A DNA stretch of 64,000 nucleotides from positions 1-64,000 of the forward strand of contig JAKFWO010000023.1 in NCBI GenBank assembly GCA_021731815.1, given 5' to 3'. Positions 43,139 through 51,410 of the stretch are shown one piece after another; position 1 is the stretch's first letter, and every line of letters begins with the position of its first letter. Origin of the DNA: Hyphomonadaceae bacterium. GTDB lineage: Bacteria > Pseudomonadota > Alphaproteobacteria > Caulobacterales > Aquidulcibacteraceae. The notes under the pieces are model-generated. The model worked only from the letters and a program-made list of their open reading frames with translations, was not told the origin of the DNA and did no database searches. Made by a program: the position numbers and the translations under genes.

Positions 43139-43355
43139 GCATGGCCGATTAATAACGCGAAAGTCTGCCTGCGGCAAGGGCGAATTCGCTTTGCGGGGCG
43201 TGATCACGCGATTGGGATCGAAGATTGGCCCGGATCGGGGCGGCACCCTCTTGAACCGCCATCGGGCTTTGCTCATGTGATGAATCCGGTGTGTTTCATG
43301 GGGCGGGTTCATGACCGTCCACGCGACGCCGGTACGAGAGACACAGGAGGATGTC

Positions 43356-43625
43356 ATGCAAGCGAGGTTGGAATCCGGTATCAAGGCGATGAGCCCGGAG
43401 CAATTTGCCGCGCTTGGAGCGCCGGAAGTGGTCTATTTCCGGGAGATGAGTCCTGCCGAGGCCTTCGGACCTGACGCCATTCCGGCGGATTTCGTGATTG
43501 GCAGCAACCGAAAGGTGGTGGTTGTGTTCGGTGCCAATGGCGAGAGGCTGGCGATCGTCACCGATCGCGATGCGGCCGATGTTGCGGCCGCCCGGAACGG
43601 GCTGTTTCCGGTGGTGGTGCATTAA
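43356..43625 (+). CDS. DUF1150 family protein
   Basis: 89 residues from ATG 43356, directly behind AGGAGGATGTC. Matches the short alphaproteobacterial DUF1150 pattern: F-A-A-L-G-A-P-E-V-V-Y near the start, then VVVVFGANGERLAIVTDRDA and a terminal NGLFPVVVH. In many alphaproteobacteria a DUF1150 gene sits beside a small heat-shock protein; here no such partner is adjacent. Function unknown. It is followed by the convergent hpnB. Confidence 0.82.
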   Translation: MQARLESGIKAMSPEQFAALGAPEVVYFREMSPAEAFGPDAIPADFVIGSNRKVVVVFGANGERLAIVTDRDAADVAAARNGLFPVVVH

Positions 43626-43674
43626 CCGGGCTTTCGCCATCCGGCTCAGGCGGGGAATGCCGATCTCCGGTGAA

Positions 43675-44859
43675 TCAGGCTCCGTCGCCCCGGGCCGGAT
43701 AGGTGCGGCCCTTCCATGCGCCGCCTTTGCCGGCCCAGGTACGGCGGGCGCTGTCAAAGGTCATGAGGCCGTAGATTAGGCCGGCCAGCGGCAGCAAAGG
43801 CGCGAGCCAGAGCGGTTTTCCATAATCCCTCAGGGTCGGGATGAAGGCGAAGGCCATCAGCACCCAGCTTCCGAGCCCGGCAATCGCTGCCCATTCCGTG
43901 TGGTGCCACGGCCAGGTCAGCAGCACTGCCGGCCCGAGCAGATAGACAAAGGCCAGCCCCATGAGGCACAGGGTCAGCATCAATTTCGAATAGCCCAATT
44001 GGGCATAGGCCGTGCGCGCGACCATCGACCAGATGGATCCCAGCGAACGATTGTCGCGGCCCGATATCGCTTCGTCAGGCTCGGCGAGGCCAATGAAGAT
44101 GCGCCCCGCCGGCGGCCCAAGCTTGATCCGCTCGGCAAGGCTGCAATCGTCGATCAGCGCCCCGCGAATGGCGCCAGGCAGGTTGAGCGCTCGCAAGCGC
44201 TCCGTCGAGACCAGCATTACCCCGCCCGCGGCGGCAGCGGTTGTCTTCTTGCGCGAATTGGCCCAGGCGAAGGGATAGAGCTTCTGGAAGAACAGGATGA
44301 AGGCGGGAATGAGCAGCCCGCCCCACATCCCGCGCGCATCGAGCCGGCTCATCAGCGAGACGAGTGCGAGATTTTCCGACAGCGCGCGCGCCACCAGCCG
44401 GCGCAAGGTGTGCGGCCCGAAACGGATATCGGCATCGCAGAGCAGGAAGTAACGGGCGCGCGGCGCGAGCGCAAAGGCGGCTTCCACGCCTTGCGCCTGG
44501 GCCCATAATTTCCCGGTCCAGCCGGTGGGGAGGGGTTTGCCCCGGATGATGCCGAGTCGGTCGGGCGCACGAATGGCCGCCGCCCGCGCCTGTTCAACCG
44601 TGGCATCGGTGGATTGGTCATCGACAAGGATCACGGAGAAAATTCCGGGATAATCGCTGGCGAGATGGGCGTTGATTGTGTCGCCGATGGTTTCGGCCTC
44701 GTTACGGGCCGGGATGATCGCAACAATTTGCGGCCATTCGTCGGGTGCGGCGCGGTCGGGCCCCAGCCGGATATTGGCCCGCCAGAATCCGCCATGCAGG
44801 CTCAGCAGATAGCCCCAGGCCAATAAAGCGGCAGAAGCAAGAAGGGTCAGAATGCTCAT
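43675..44859 (-). CDS. hpnB: hopanoid-biosynthesis-associated glycosyltransferase HpnB
   Basis: 394 residues from ATG 44859. An N-terminal membrane segment (LTLLASAALLAWGYLLSLHG) is followed by a GT2 domain: QIVAIIPARNEAETIGDTIN, VILVDDQSTDATVEQARAA, CDADIRFGPHTLRRLVA (DxD), and LIDDCSLAERIK. Two or three C-terminal membrane segments follow (LMLTLCLMGLAFVYLLGPAV, AGLGSWVLMAFAFIPTL). This is the layout of HpnB proteins found with hpnC-E. The name reflects genomic association; its acceptor is not established. It is divergent from hpnC over a 145-bp promoter region. Confidence 0.88.
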   Translation of the reverse strand: MSILTLLASAALLAWGYLLSLHGGFWRANIRLGPDRAAPDEWPQIVAIIPARNEAETIGDTINAHLASDYPGIFSVILVDDQSTDATVEQARAAAIRAPDRLGIIRGKPLPTGWTGKLWAQAQGVEAAFALAPRARYFLLCDADIRFGPHTLRRLVARALSENLALVSLMSRLDARGMWGGLLIPAFILFFQKLYPFAWANSRKKTTAAAAGGVMLVSTERLRALNLPGAIRGALIDDCSLAERIKLGPPAGRIFIGLAEPDEAISGRDNRSLGSIWSMVARTAYAQLGYSKLMLTLCLMGLAFVYLLGPAVLLTWPWHHTEWAAIAGLGSWVLMAFAFIPTLRDYGKPLWLAPLLPLAGLIYGLMTFDSARRTWAGKGGAWKGRTYPARGDGA

Positions 44860-45004
44860 GGGGGGGCCGGGCAACAAGGCGCATCCGATGCGACGCGATC
44901 TTTCAATTGCCGCTTCGTGCTTGACCCCACAAGCCCTCGCTCGGTAGGAAAGCCGTGAACAAATCCGTGAAGCGGTGCCGGAGCCTTTGGGCGGGAATGT
45001 AATC

Positions 45005-45889
45005 ATGAACGCTGCAAATCTTCCGAAGCCGCCGGCCGGGCCTCCGGAGACGCCGTCCGGCAAGGGCGCGAAGGACGAGAATTTCCCCGTCGGCTCTTTC
45101 CTCATCGCCCGCGAATTGCGGCCCTGTGTCGCGGCCTTTTACGCATTTGCCCGCGCGGCCGACGACATTGCCGATAATGCTGCCCTGACCGCATCCGACA
45201 AGATCGCGCGGCTCGATGCCATGGAGGCGGCCCTGATCGGCCAGCCCGGTCTTGGCGCGGGCTTTGAAAAGTCTCATGTGTTGCGGGCGGAGCTGGTCAA
45301 GGCCGGCGTGACGGATGCCCATGCGCGCGCCTTGTTGTCGGCCTTTCGCCAGGACGCCATGAAGCGGCGCTATCAGAGCTGGGACGAGCTTCAGGATTAT
45401 TGCCGCCGCTCGGCCGATCCGGTGGGGCGCTTCCTCATCGATCTGCATGGCGAGAGCGGCGGGCTCTATCCCTATTCGGATGCCCTGTGTTCGGCCTTGC
45501 AGGTGCTCAACCATTTGCAGGATTGCGCCGATGACCTGCGCAGCCTCGATCGCTGCTATATCCCGCGTGACTGGCTCGAATCCCATGGCGGGTCGATGAC
45601 CGACGTGCTGAAGCCGGCCATGAATCCGGCTTTCGCCGCGACCAAGGCGCAGATGACGGCTGGCATCCGGGTGTGGCTGAAACTCGCGCGGCAATTGCCG
45701 GTGCGGATGAAAAGCGCGCGTCTGGCCATGGAGAGCGCGGTCATCATTGCGCTCGCCCGCAAGCTGACCCGCCGGCTCGAACGCGGCGACCCGCTGGCGC
45801 GCCGGGTGGCGCTCGGCAAGCTGGATTTTGCGCTGGCGGGGGTGGAAGGCGTGCTGCGCGGCCTGTTCGGGCGCCGGAAGGCTGCCTGA
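45005..45889 (+). CDS. hpnC: hydroxysqualene synthase HpnC
   Basis: 294 residues from ATG 45005, after GCGGGAATGTAATC. Trans-isoprenyl synthase fold with ENFPVGSFLIARELRPCVAA, the first Asp motif AFARAADDIADN, AFRQDAMKRRYQSWDELQDY, and the second Asp-rich region CSALQVLNHLQDCADDLRSL. In the three-step HpnCDE route HpnD makes presqualene diphosphate, HpnC turns it to hydroxysqualene and HpnE reduces that to squalene. The stop overlaps the hpnD start (TGATG), so they are coupled. Confidence 0.93.
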   Translation: MNAANLPKPPAGPPETPSGKGAKDENFPVGSFLIARELRPCVAAFYAFARAADDIADNAALTASDKIARLDAMEAALIGQPGLGAGFEKSHVLRAELVKAGVTDAHARALLSAFRQDAMKRRYQSWDELQDYCRRSADPVGRFLIDLHGESGGLYPYSDALCSALQVLNHLQDCADDLRSLDRCYIPRDWLESHGGSMTDVLKPAMNPAFAATKAQMTAGIRVWLKLARQLPVRMKSARLAMESAVIIALARKLTRRLERGDPLARRVALGKLDFALAGVEGVLRGLFGRRKAA

Positions 45890-46779
45890 TGCGCGATGAT
45901 TCCCTGAATACGGGTCGAAGTCCGATCACGGCCCGTCCGGAGGATCTCGCCGAAGTCGAGGCCATCGTCGCGCGCTCTGGCACCTCCTTCGGGCTCGGCA
46001 TGCGGATCCTGACGCCACCGCGCCGGGCGGCCATGCATGCGGTCTATGCCTTTTGCCGCGCGATCGACGACATCGCCGATGAACCGGCGCCCGTCGCGGA
46101 AAAGCGCGCGGGCCTCGCTGCATGGCGGGCCGAAATCGCGGCCCTCTATGCCGGGCGGCCGGGCACTGCCATCGGCCGGGCGCTGCTGCGACCGGTTGCG
46201 GAATATCATTTGCCTGAATCCGAATTCCTCCTGCTCATCGAGGGCATGGAATGGGATGCCGAAGGGCCGATCATCGCCCCCGATATGGCGCGCCTGCGGG
46301 CCTATTGCCGGCGTGTGGCCGGCGCCGTCGGACAATTGTCAATGCCGATTTTCGGGGCTCCCCCGGGCGAAGCGTCCGGGTCCTTTGCCGTTGCCATGGG
46401 CGAGGGGCTCCAGCTCACCAATATCACCCGGGATGTGGCCGAGGATGCCGGCGAGGGTCGGCTCTATCTCCCGCGTGAATTGCTGGTTGCGCATGACATC
46501 GCGCCTGAGCCGATGACAGTGCCGGGTCATCCTGCACTTCCGGCGGCGCGGGCAGCACTTGCCGGAGAGGCGCAGCGGGCTTTTGCCGCAGCCGATCTGG
46601 CAGCACGCGACCTGCCTTTCAAACATATCAGGCCCGCGCTCGTCATGAAGGCCATCTATTCATTGTCCTTGCGGGCGATGATTCGGGACGGATTCCGCTC
46701 GCTCGACAAGCCAAAAATCCCGGCGGTGGCGAAGCTCATGGCCGGTTTTGCGGCGTTTGCGGGCTGGGGGCGCGGATGA
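45889..46779 (+). CDS. hpnD: presqualene diphosphate synthase HpnD
   Basis: 296 residues from ATG 45889. Squalene/phytoene synthase motifs: GTSFGLGMRILTPPRRAAMH, the Asp motif YAFCRAIDDIADE, YCRRVAGAVGQLSMPIF, and the second signature GEGLQLTNITRDVAEDAGEG followed by RLYLPRELL. It condenses two farnesyl diphosphates to presqualene diphosphate. The 3' end overlaps hpnE as ATGA. Sits in the middle of hpnC-hpnD-hpnE. Confidence 0.93.
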   Translation: MRDDSLNTGRSPITARPEDLAEVEAIVARSGTSFGLGMRILTPPRRAAMHAVYAFCRAIDDIADEPAPVAEKRAGLAAWRAEIAALYAGRPGTAIGRALLRPVAEYHLPESEFLLLIEGMEWDAEGPIIAPDMARLRAYCRRVAGAVGQLSMPIFGAPPGEASGSFAVAMGEGLQLTNITRDVAEDAGEGRLYLPRELLVAHDIAPEPMTVPGHPALPAARAALAGEAQRAFAAADLAARDLPFKHIRPALVMKAIYSLSLRAMIRDGFRSLDKPKIPAVAKLMAGFAAFAGWGRG

Positions 46780-48059
46780 GCACGCCCGAACCCGATGCAC
46801 CGCGCGCCTTCGTGATCGGGGCCGGGCTGGCGGGGCTTGCGGCCGCACTCGGCCTCGCCGAGGCCGGTTACCGGGTTCATCTGTTCGAGGCGGCACCCCG
46901 TGCGGGCGGGCGCTGCCGGTCGTTTTGGGACGATCGTCTGTCGATGCAGATCGACAATGGCAATCATTTCATCATGAGCGGCAATGAAGCCGCTCTGGGC
47001 CTGCTCGACCGCGTAAGCGCGAAGGACGCACTGATCGGCCCGGACGATGCCGTTTATCCCTTTGTCGATCTGGCCAATGGGCGACGCTATTGCGTGCGGC
47101 CGGGCCGGGCGCGCACGCCCTTGTGGCTGTTCCACCCCGAACATGGCGCGCCGGGTGCCGAAATTCCGGATTATTTCGAGGCGGCCCGCTTTTTCCTTGC
47201 GGGGGAGGGGGATCTGGTCTCGGATGTCATTCGCCGCCGGGGTGCCATGTGGCGGGGGTTCTGGGAGCCGATGACCATCGCGGTGCTCAATGCCGCCCCC
47301 GAAAACAGCCAGGCCCGTCTGCTTGCCCCCGTGCTGACCCGCACCTTTCTGCGCGGCGGGGATTATTGCCGGCCATTGATCGCGCGTACCGGGCTCGGCG
47401 ATGCCTTCGTCACCCCGACCCTTGCCCGGATCGGCGCATTGGGCGGGGAGATCCGGTTTGGCACGCGGCTCAAGGCGCTCGAATTCGATGCCGACCGTGT
47501 GCGCGCGCTCGTCTTCGCCGATGAACGGATCGAGCCCGGTCCGCGCGATGCCGTGGTGCTCGCCGTTCCGCCGGCGCGGGCGGGCGAAATGGTTCCCGGC
47601 CTCATCCCGCCCGAGGATGGCGACACCATCCTCAACGCACATTTCCGGCTCGAACATGAACCACCGGCATTGCCCAATGGCTCGCATCTTCTGGGCGTGA
47701 TCGGGGCGGCGACCCAATGGATCGCGGTGCGCGGGCTGCATGTCTCGCTCACCATCTCGGCCGCAGGCCCGCTTGCCGAACAGGACGAGGCCATGCTCCT
47801 GCCGGTCTTGTGGGACGAAACCCGGCGCGCGCTGGATTTATCCGCGGAAACACTCTATGCCGCCGGGCGGATCATCAAGGAAAAGCGGGCGACCTTTGCC
47901 CCTGATCCGGCCAATGTGCGAAAGCGGGCGGCCCCGACCACCGCCTGGCGCAATCTCGTTCTGGCCGGTGACTGGACGGCGACCGGTCTTCCGGCCACCA
48001 TTGAGGGCGCGATCCATTCCGGCGACATTGCCGCGCGCATTGTCCGGGGAAAGCGCTGA
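46776..48059 (+). CDS. hpnE: hydroxysqualene dehydroxylase HpnE
   Basis: 427 residues from ATG 46776. N-terminal dinucleotide fold AFVIGAGLAGLAAALGLAEA, then EAAPRAGGRCRSFWDD and DNGNHFIMSGNEAALGLLDR. The C-terminal FAD motif is NLVLAGDWTATGLPATIEGA. This is the squalene-associated FAD-dependent desaturase family; HpnE removes the hydroxyl of hydroxysqualene to give squalene for hopanoids. No squalene-hopene cyclase (shc) gene lies in the window. The operon ends here; a 102-bp gap with a 19-bp tandem repeat precedes ribB. Confidence 0.93.
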   Translation: MSTPEPDAPRAFVIGAGLAGLAAALGLAEAGYRVHLFEAAPRAGGRCRSFWDDRLSMQIDNGNHFIMSGNEAALGLLDRVSAKDALIGPDDAVYPFVDLANGRRYCVRPGRARTPLWLFHPEHGAPGAEIPDYFEAARFFLAGEGDLVSDVIRRRGAMWRGFWEPMTIAVLNAAPENSQARLLAPVLTRTFLRGGDYCRPLIARTGLGDAFVTPTLARIGALGGEIRFGTRLKALEFDADRVRALVFADERIEPGPRDAVVLAVPPARAGEMVPGLIPPEDGDTILNAHFRLEHEPPALPNGSHLLGVIGAATQWIAVRGLHVSLTISAAGPLAEQDEAMLLPVLWDETRRALDLSAETLYAAGRIIKEKRATFAPDPANVRKRAAPTTAWRNLVLAGDWTATGLPATIEGAIHSGDIAARIVRGKR

Positions 48060-48070
48060 TCCGGGCTCCC

Positions 48071-48108
48071 TTGCGATTCCGCCCTCTCTTTGCGATTCCG
48101 CCCTCTCT
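48071..48108 (+). repeat. 19-bp tandem duplication
   Basis: TTGCGATTCCGCCCTCTCT occurs twice in exact tandem just after hpnE, with a partial third copy start (TTGTGAT). Confidence 0.9.
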
Positions 48109-48161
48109 TTGTGATCCGGACTGCGATGATCGCTTCCCGAACATTCACCAACAGGTCCGCC

Positions 48162-49283
48162 ATGCGCCACGCCGACAGCCCCCTTTCGCCGATCGAGGAC
48201 ATCATCGAGGACGCCCGCAATGGCCGCATGGTCATTCTGGTCGATGCCGAGGACCGGGAGAATGAGGGCGACCTCGTGATTCCCGCCCAGATGGCGACGC
48301 CCGATGCGATCAATTTCATGGCGCGTTTCGGCCGCGGGCTGATCTGCCTTGCCTTGACCCAGGACCGCGCCCGCCATTTGCGCCTGCCACCGATGTCGGG
48401 CGACAACCGCCAGCGGACCGGCACGGCTTTCACGGTCTCGATCGAGGCGCGCGAGGGCGTGACCACCGGCATTTCCGCCCATGACCGCGCCCGCACCATC
48501 GCGGCCGCCATCGCCCCCGACAAGGGTGCCGATGATATCGTGACGCCCGGCCATGTTTTCCCGCTGGTGGCGCGCGATGGCGGGGTCCTCGTGCGCGCCG
48601 GGCATACGGAGGCCTCGGTCGATCTCGCCCGGCTGGCCGGGCTGTTGCCGGCGGCCGTGATCTGCGAAATCATGCGCGACGATGGCGCGATGGCGCGATT
48701 GCCGGATCTCGTCGATTTTGCGCGCCAGCACAATCTGCGGATCGGCGCGATTTCGGATCTGATCGCCGCCCGCCGGCGGACCGAGCGCTTTGTCGACCGG
48801 GTGCTCGAAACCCGTTTCGAGAGTGTCCATGGCGGGACATTCCGGATGTTTGTCTATCGCAACCGCCTCAATGGGGCCGAGCACGCGGCACTGGTCCGGG
48901 GGCGGGTCAGTCCCGACCAGAGCGTGCTTGTGCGCATGCACCGGCTCGATATCGTGTCCGATGTGCTGGGGGCCGCCGGTGCCCGCGCCGATTACGCTGC
49001 CCTTGCCTTGCGGGCGCTTGCCGCCCATGATGGGCCGGGGGTAGCGGTGTTCATCCGCGATCCCAACCCGACGGCATTGACCGATCGGCTGGGGCGCGAG
49101 GCTTCTTCGGAAAATGGCGCGCCGGCGCGCGAAAAAGTGTTCCGCGACTACGGAATCGGTGCCCAGATCCTCATGGATCTGGGGGTGCGCCGGATGATGC
49201 TGCTCAGCAATTCGGAGACCCGGCTTGCCGGGCTTGAAGGCTATGATCTGGAAATCGAGGGCCGGGTGCCGCTTTCGGCCTGA
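48162..49283 (+). CDS. ribB: 3,4-dihydroxy-2-butanone-4-phosphate synthase with degenerate GTP cyclohydrolase II domain
   Basis: 373 residues from ATG 48162 (ATG 48126 also in frame). The N-terminal RibB domain is complete: SPIEDIIEDARNGRMVILVD, the metal/acidic motif DAEDRENEGDLVIPAQ, TTGISAHDRARTI and RAGHTEASVDLARLAG. The C-terminal part follows the GTP cyclohydrolase II fold but lacks its zinc Cys: VLVRMHRLDIVSDVLGA stands where active enzymes have a Cys-bearing block. Hence it should make only dihydroxybutanone phosphate. Alphaproteobacterial RibBA proteins often show this decay. ribH follows, but no FMN-riboswitch-like sequence is seen upstream. Confidence 0.9.
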   Translation: MRHADSPLSPIEDIIEDARNGRMVILVDAEDRENEGDLVIPAQMATPDAINFMARFGRGLICLALTQDRARHLRLPPMSGDNRQRTGTAFTVSIEAREGVTTGISAHDRARTIAAAIAPDKGADDIVTPGHVFPLVARDGGVLVRAGHTEASVDLARLAGLLPAAVICEIMRDDGAMARLPDLVDFARQHNLRIGAISDLIAARRRTERFVDRVLETRFESVHGGTFRMFVYRNRLNGAEHAALVRGRVSPDQSVLVRMHRLDIVSDVLGAAGARADYAALALRALAAHDGPGVAVFIRDPNPTALTDRLGREASSENGAPAREKVFRDYGIGAQILMDLGVRRMMLLSNSETRLAGLEGYDLEIEGRVPLSA

Positions 49284-49394
49284 AGCAAATTCAGACTGAT
49301 CGGTATTCTTCCTGAACTTCTTTCGGAAAAATCAGCGTTGGGAAGGATCACGATCGACATGGGTTCCGGGGGAAGTCCGAAATCATCGGGGCCG

Positions 49395-49430
49395 AAATCA
49401 TCAGGAAAAGAAAAATCATCAGGAAAAGAC
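49395..49430 (+). repeat. 17-bp tandem duplication upstream of ribH
   Basis: AAATCATCAGGAAAAGA is present twice in tandem, with a related AAATCATCGGGG before it. The second copy provides AGGAAAAGAC in front of the ribH ATG. Confidence 0.8.
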
Positions 49431-49946
49431 ATGGTGCCGACACGCAATGCCCGCCACACGGGGCCCCTGTCATTGGTGGAAAAAATAGCCCCGCTGCGGA
49501 TTCTGATCGTCACCGCGCCCTGGTATGAAGATATTGCGGCATTGCAGATCGAGGGGGCAGAACGTGCGCTCTCTGCGTCGGGGGCACAATTCGAGCATGT
49601 CGAGGTTCCCGGTGCGCTGGAAATCCCGGCAGCGATCGCTTTCGCTGCGCGCGCAACAGAGGACGGCGGCAAGAGCCTGCGCTATGACGGCTTTGTCGCG
49701 CTGGGCTGTGTCATCCGGGGGGAGACGACGCATTACGAGATCGTGTCGCAATCCTCGGCGGCGGGGCTCATGGAGCTTTCAATCCGCGAATTGCTCGCGA
49801 TTGGCAATGGGATACTCACTGTGGAAAACCGTAAACAGGCCTTTGTCCGGGCGCGACCTGAAGCCCAGGACAAGGGGGGAGGGGCCGCTCTGGCCTGCCT
49901 TGCCATGATCGCGTTGCGCAGAAAATTCCTTGCGGAGGCCATATGA
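49431..49946 (+). CDS. ribH: 6,7-dimethyl-8-ribityllumazine synthase
   Basis: 171 residues from ATG 49431, directly behind AGGAAAAGAC. An in-frame ATG at 49359 would add a Ser/Lys/Gly-rich extension encoded by the tandem repeat, which looks untranslated. Family blocks: RILIVTAPWYEDIAALQIEG, FEHVEVPGALEIPAAIAFAA, YDGFVALGCVIRGETTHYEI with the catalytic His, and GNGILTVENRKQAFVRA. It condenses the RibB product with the ribityl-aminouracil. The stop overlaps the nusB start (ATGA). Confidence 0.93.
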   Translation: MVPTRNARHTGPLSLVEKIAPLRILIVTAPWYEDIAALQIEGAERALSASGAQFEHVEVPGALEIPAAIAFAARATEDGGKSLRYDGFVALGCVIRGETTHYEIVSQSSAAGLMELSIRELLAIGNGILTVENRKQAFVRARPEAQDKGGGAALACLAMIALRRKFLAEAI

Positions 49947-50428
49947 AGGCGTCCATGGCTGAGCCCGCGATTCCGTCCGGGCGGGTGGCCGGCGAAAAGG
50001 CGGCGCGACTGGCCATCGTTCAGGCGCTCTACCAGATGGAACATGCGGAAGCGACCGTGCCCACCGTCAAGATGGAGCTCCGCGCCAATCGGCTGGGGCT
50101 CGATTCGGGGGAACAGGCGTCCGGCCCCATGGATATCGGGCTGTTCGACCGGGTGATCGACGGCGTGGTGGCCCATCAGGATGAAATCGACGGGGCGATC
50201 CGCATGGCCCTTGCGGAAAACTGGCGGCTGGAACGCGTGGCGTCGGTCGCGCGCGCCATTTTGCGGGCGGGAGCCTTCGAATTGTGTCACGATTGGCGGT
50301 TCGATCGCGCTTTGATCATCGATGCCTATGTCAGCCTTTCGCGCGCCTTTTTCGACGATCCGGAACCCGGCTTCATCAATGGCGTGCTCGACCGCCTGAG
50401 CCGGCTGGAACGGCCAGAACCGTCATGA
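49943..50428 (+). CDS. nusB: transcription antitermination factor NusB
   Basis: 161 residues from ATG 49943. Helical NusB motifs: EKAARLAIVQALYQMEHAEA, FDRVIDGVVAHQDEIDGAI, WRLERVASVARAILRAGAFE (the conserved L-x-R-x-x-x-x-x-x-L-R-x-x-x-x-E block), LIIDAYVSLSRAFFDDPEPG and FINGVLDRLSRL. NusB with S10 binds boxA in rRNA operons. ribH-nusB coupling is common. Its stop lies in the first copy of a 16-bp tandem repeat. Confidence 0.94.
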   Translation: MKASMAEPAIPSGRVAGEKAARLAIVQALYQMEHAEATVPTVKMELRANRLGLDSGEQASGPMDIGLFDRVIDGVVAHQDEIDGAIRMALAENWRLERVASVARAILRAGAFELCHDWRFDRALIIDAYVSLSRAFFDDPEPGFINGVLDRLSRLERPEPS

Positions 50429-50461
50429 ATATGGGCCGTCATGAATATGGGCCGTCATGAA
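50420..50461 (+). repeat. 16-bp tandem repeat across the nusB stop
   Basis: CCGTCATGAATATGGG at 50420-50435 and 50436-50451, then a partial third copy at 50452-50461. The first copy holds the nusB stop; the ATGA of the third copy starts a short ORF. Confidence 0.9.
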
Positions 50462-50582
50462 CAGGTTGCTTCTTGCGGGCCGGTTTGCATTCGGTGCCGC
50501 GGCGCTCTGCTGCCTGCTTCGGTCCGGTCAGGCGCGTTTCATTTCTGTCGGGTTTCCTGATTTGGCCGGGTCTTGTGCATGA
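50457..50582 (+). CDS. possible 41-aa membrane or leader peptide
   Basis: ATG 50457 opens a 41-codon frame that ends in TGA overlapping the start of the SDR gene (ATGA at 50579-50582). The peptide begins MNRLLLAGRFAFGAAALCCL, basic then hydrophobic, like a signal or small membrane protein, with a polar tail. There is no strong ribosome-binding site. The overlap suggests coupled translation, but conservation is unknown. Confidence 0.35.
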   Translation: MNRLLLAGRFAFGAAALCCLLRSGQARFISVGFPDLAGSCA

Positions 50583-51343
50583 ATTCTGACGCTTCCACCC
50601 ATTCGGATCCCCATCGCGAACGCCCGGTGGCCCTGGTGACCGGAGCCTCGCGCGGGATCGGGCGGGCGGGGGCCCGTGCGCTGGCCAAAGCCGGTTTCCA
50701 CGTCGTGGCGGCAGCGCGCGCGCAAAAGGCGCTCGAAAGCCTTGACGATGAAATCAGGGCCGAGGGTGGGTCCATGACCATCGTGCCGCTCGACCTCAAG
50801 GACGCGGAGGCGCTCGACCGGCTGGGCGGGGCCTTGTACGAGCGCTTCGGGCGGCTCGACGCATTGCTGGCCGCGGCCGGAATATTGGGGGGGCTTGCGC
50901 CCGTGTCCCATTCCGGCCACCGCCAGATCGAGGATGTGCTGGGCGTCAATCTGCTGGCCAATATCCGGCTGATCCGCGCCATGGATCCTTTGCTGCGCCT
51001 TGCGAAATCGGGCCGGGCCCTGTTCCTGACATCGGGTGCCGCGCATCGGGCGATTCCCTTCTGGGGATTATATGCTGCGAGCAAAGCGGGTCTCGAGCGG
51101 CTGGTGATGACCTGGGCCGAGGAAGTGAGTGTCGCGGGGATCGGGGTCAATCTGTTCGATCCGGGCGCGGTCAGGACCGCCATGCGCGCCCAGGCGTTTC
51201 CGGGCGAGGATGCGCATGATTTGCCGGCTCCTGAGGAAATCGCTGCGTTTTTTCCGGCAATTCTGTCGCCGGGGGAGACCCGCACCGGGCTCCTCCTTCG
51301 CTATGACCGGGCGGAGGCGCGCCTCGTCGAAATGGCAGTCTAG
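50579..51343 (+). CDS. short-chain dehydrogenase/reductase
   Basis: 254 residues from ATG 50579. Rossmann motif ALVTGASRGIGRAGARALAK (TGxxxGxG), strand-3 VPLDLKDAEALDRLGGALYE, the N-A-G position replaced by LLAAAGILGG, a Ser in LFLTSGAAHRA and the Y-x-x-x-K pair in LYAASKAGLERLV. The catalytic triad is therefore present. Substrate unknown; it is not a clear FabG. It follows the short ORF described above and lies in the same direction as nusB. Confidence 0.88.
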   Translation: MNSDASTHSDPHRERPVALVTGASRGIGRAGARALAKAGFHVVAAARAQKALESLDDEIRAEGGSMTIVPLDLKDAEALDRLGGALYERFGRLDALLAAAGILGGLAPVSHSGHRQIEDVLGVNLLANIRLIRAMDPLLRLAKSGRALFLTSGAAHRAIPFWGLYAASKAGLERLVMTWAEEVSVAGIGVNLFDPGAVRTAMRAQAFPGEDAHDLPAPEEIAAFFPAILSPGETRTGLLLRYDRAEARLVEMAV

Positions 51344-51345
51344 CA

Positions 51346-51410
51346 GTTCGATTCCGACATTTGCATCCCATTGATAGCTCTCGGCGAGCAAATGTCGGAA
51401 TCATGAGAAC
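51346..51410 (+). repeat. palindromic repeat family 2, copy b
   Basis: ATTCCGACATTTGC (51351-51364) pairs perfectly with GCAAATGTCGGAAT (51388-51401), inside GTTC (51346) and GAAC (51407-51410). It begins right after the SDR stop. Layout as copy a at 14453. Confidence 0.8.

Noticed and set aside
48060-48161. FMN riboswitch upstream of ribB
   Set aside because: The spacer is only about 100 bp, mostly a 19-bp tandem repeat, with none of the conserved FMN-element helices.
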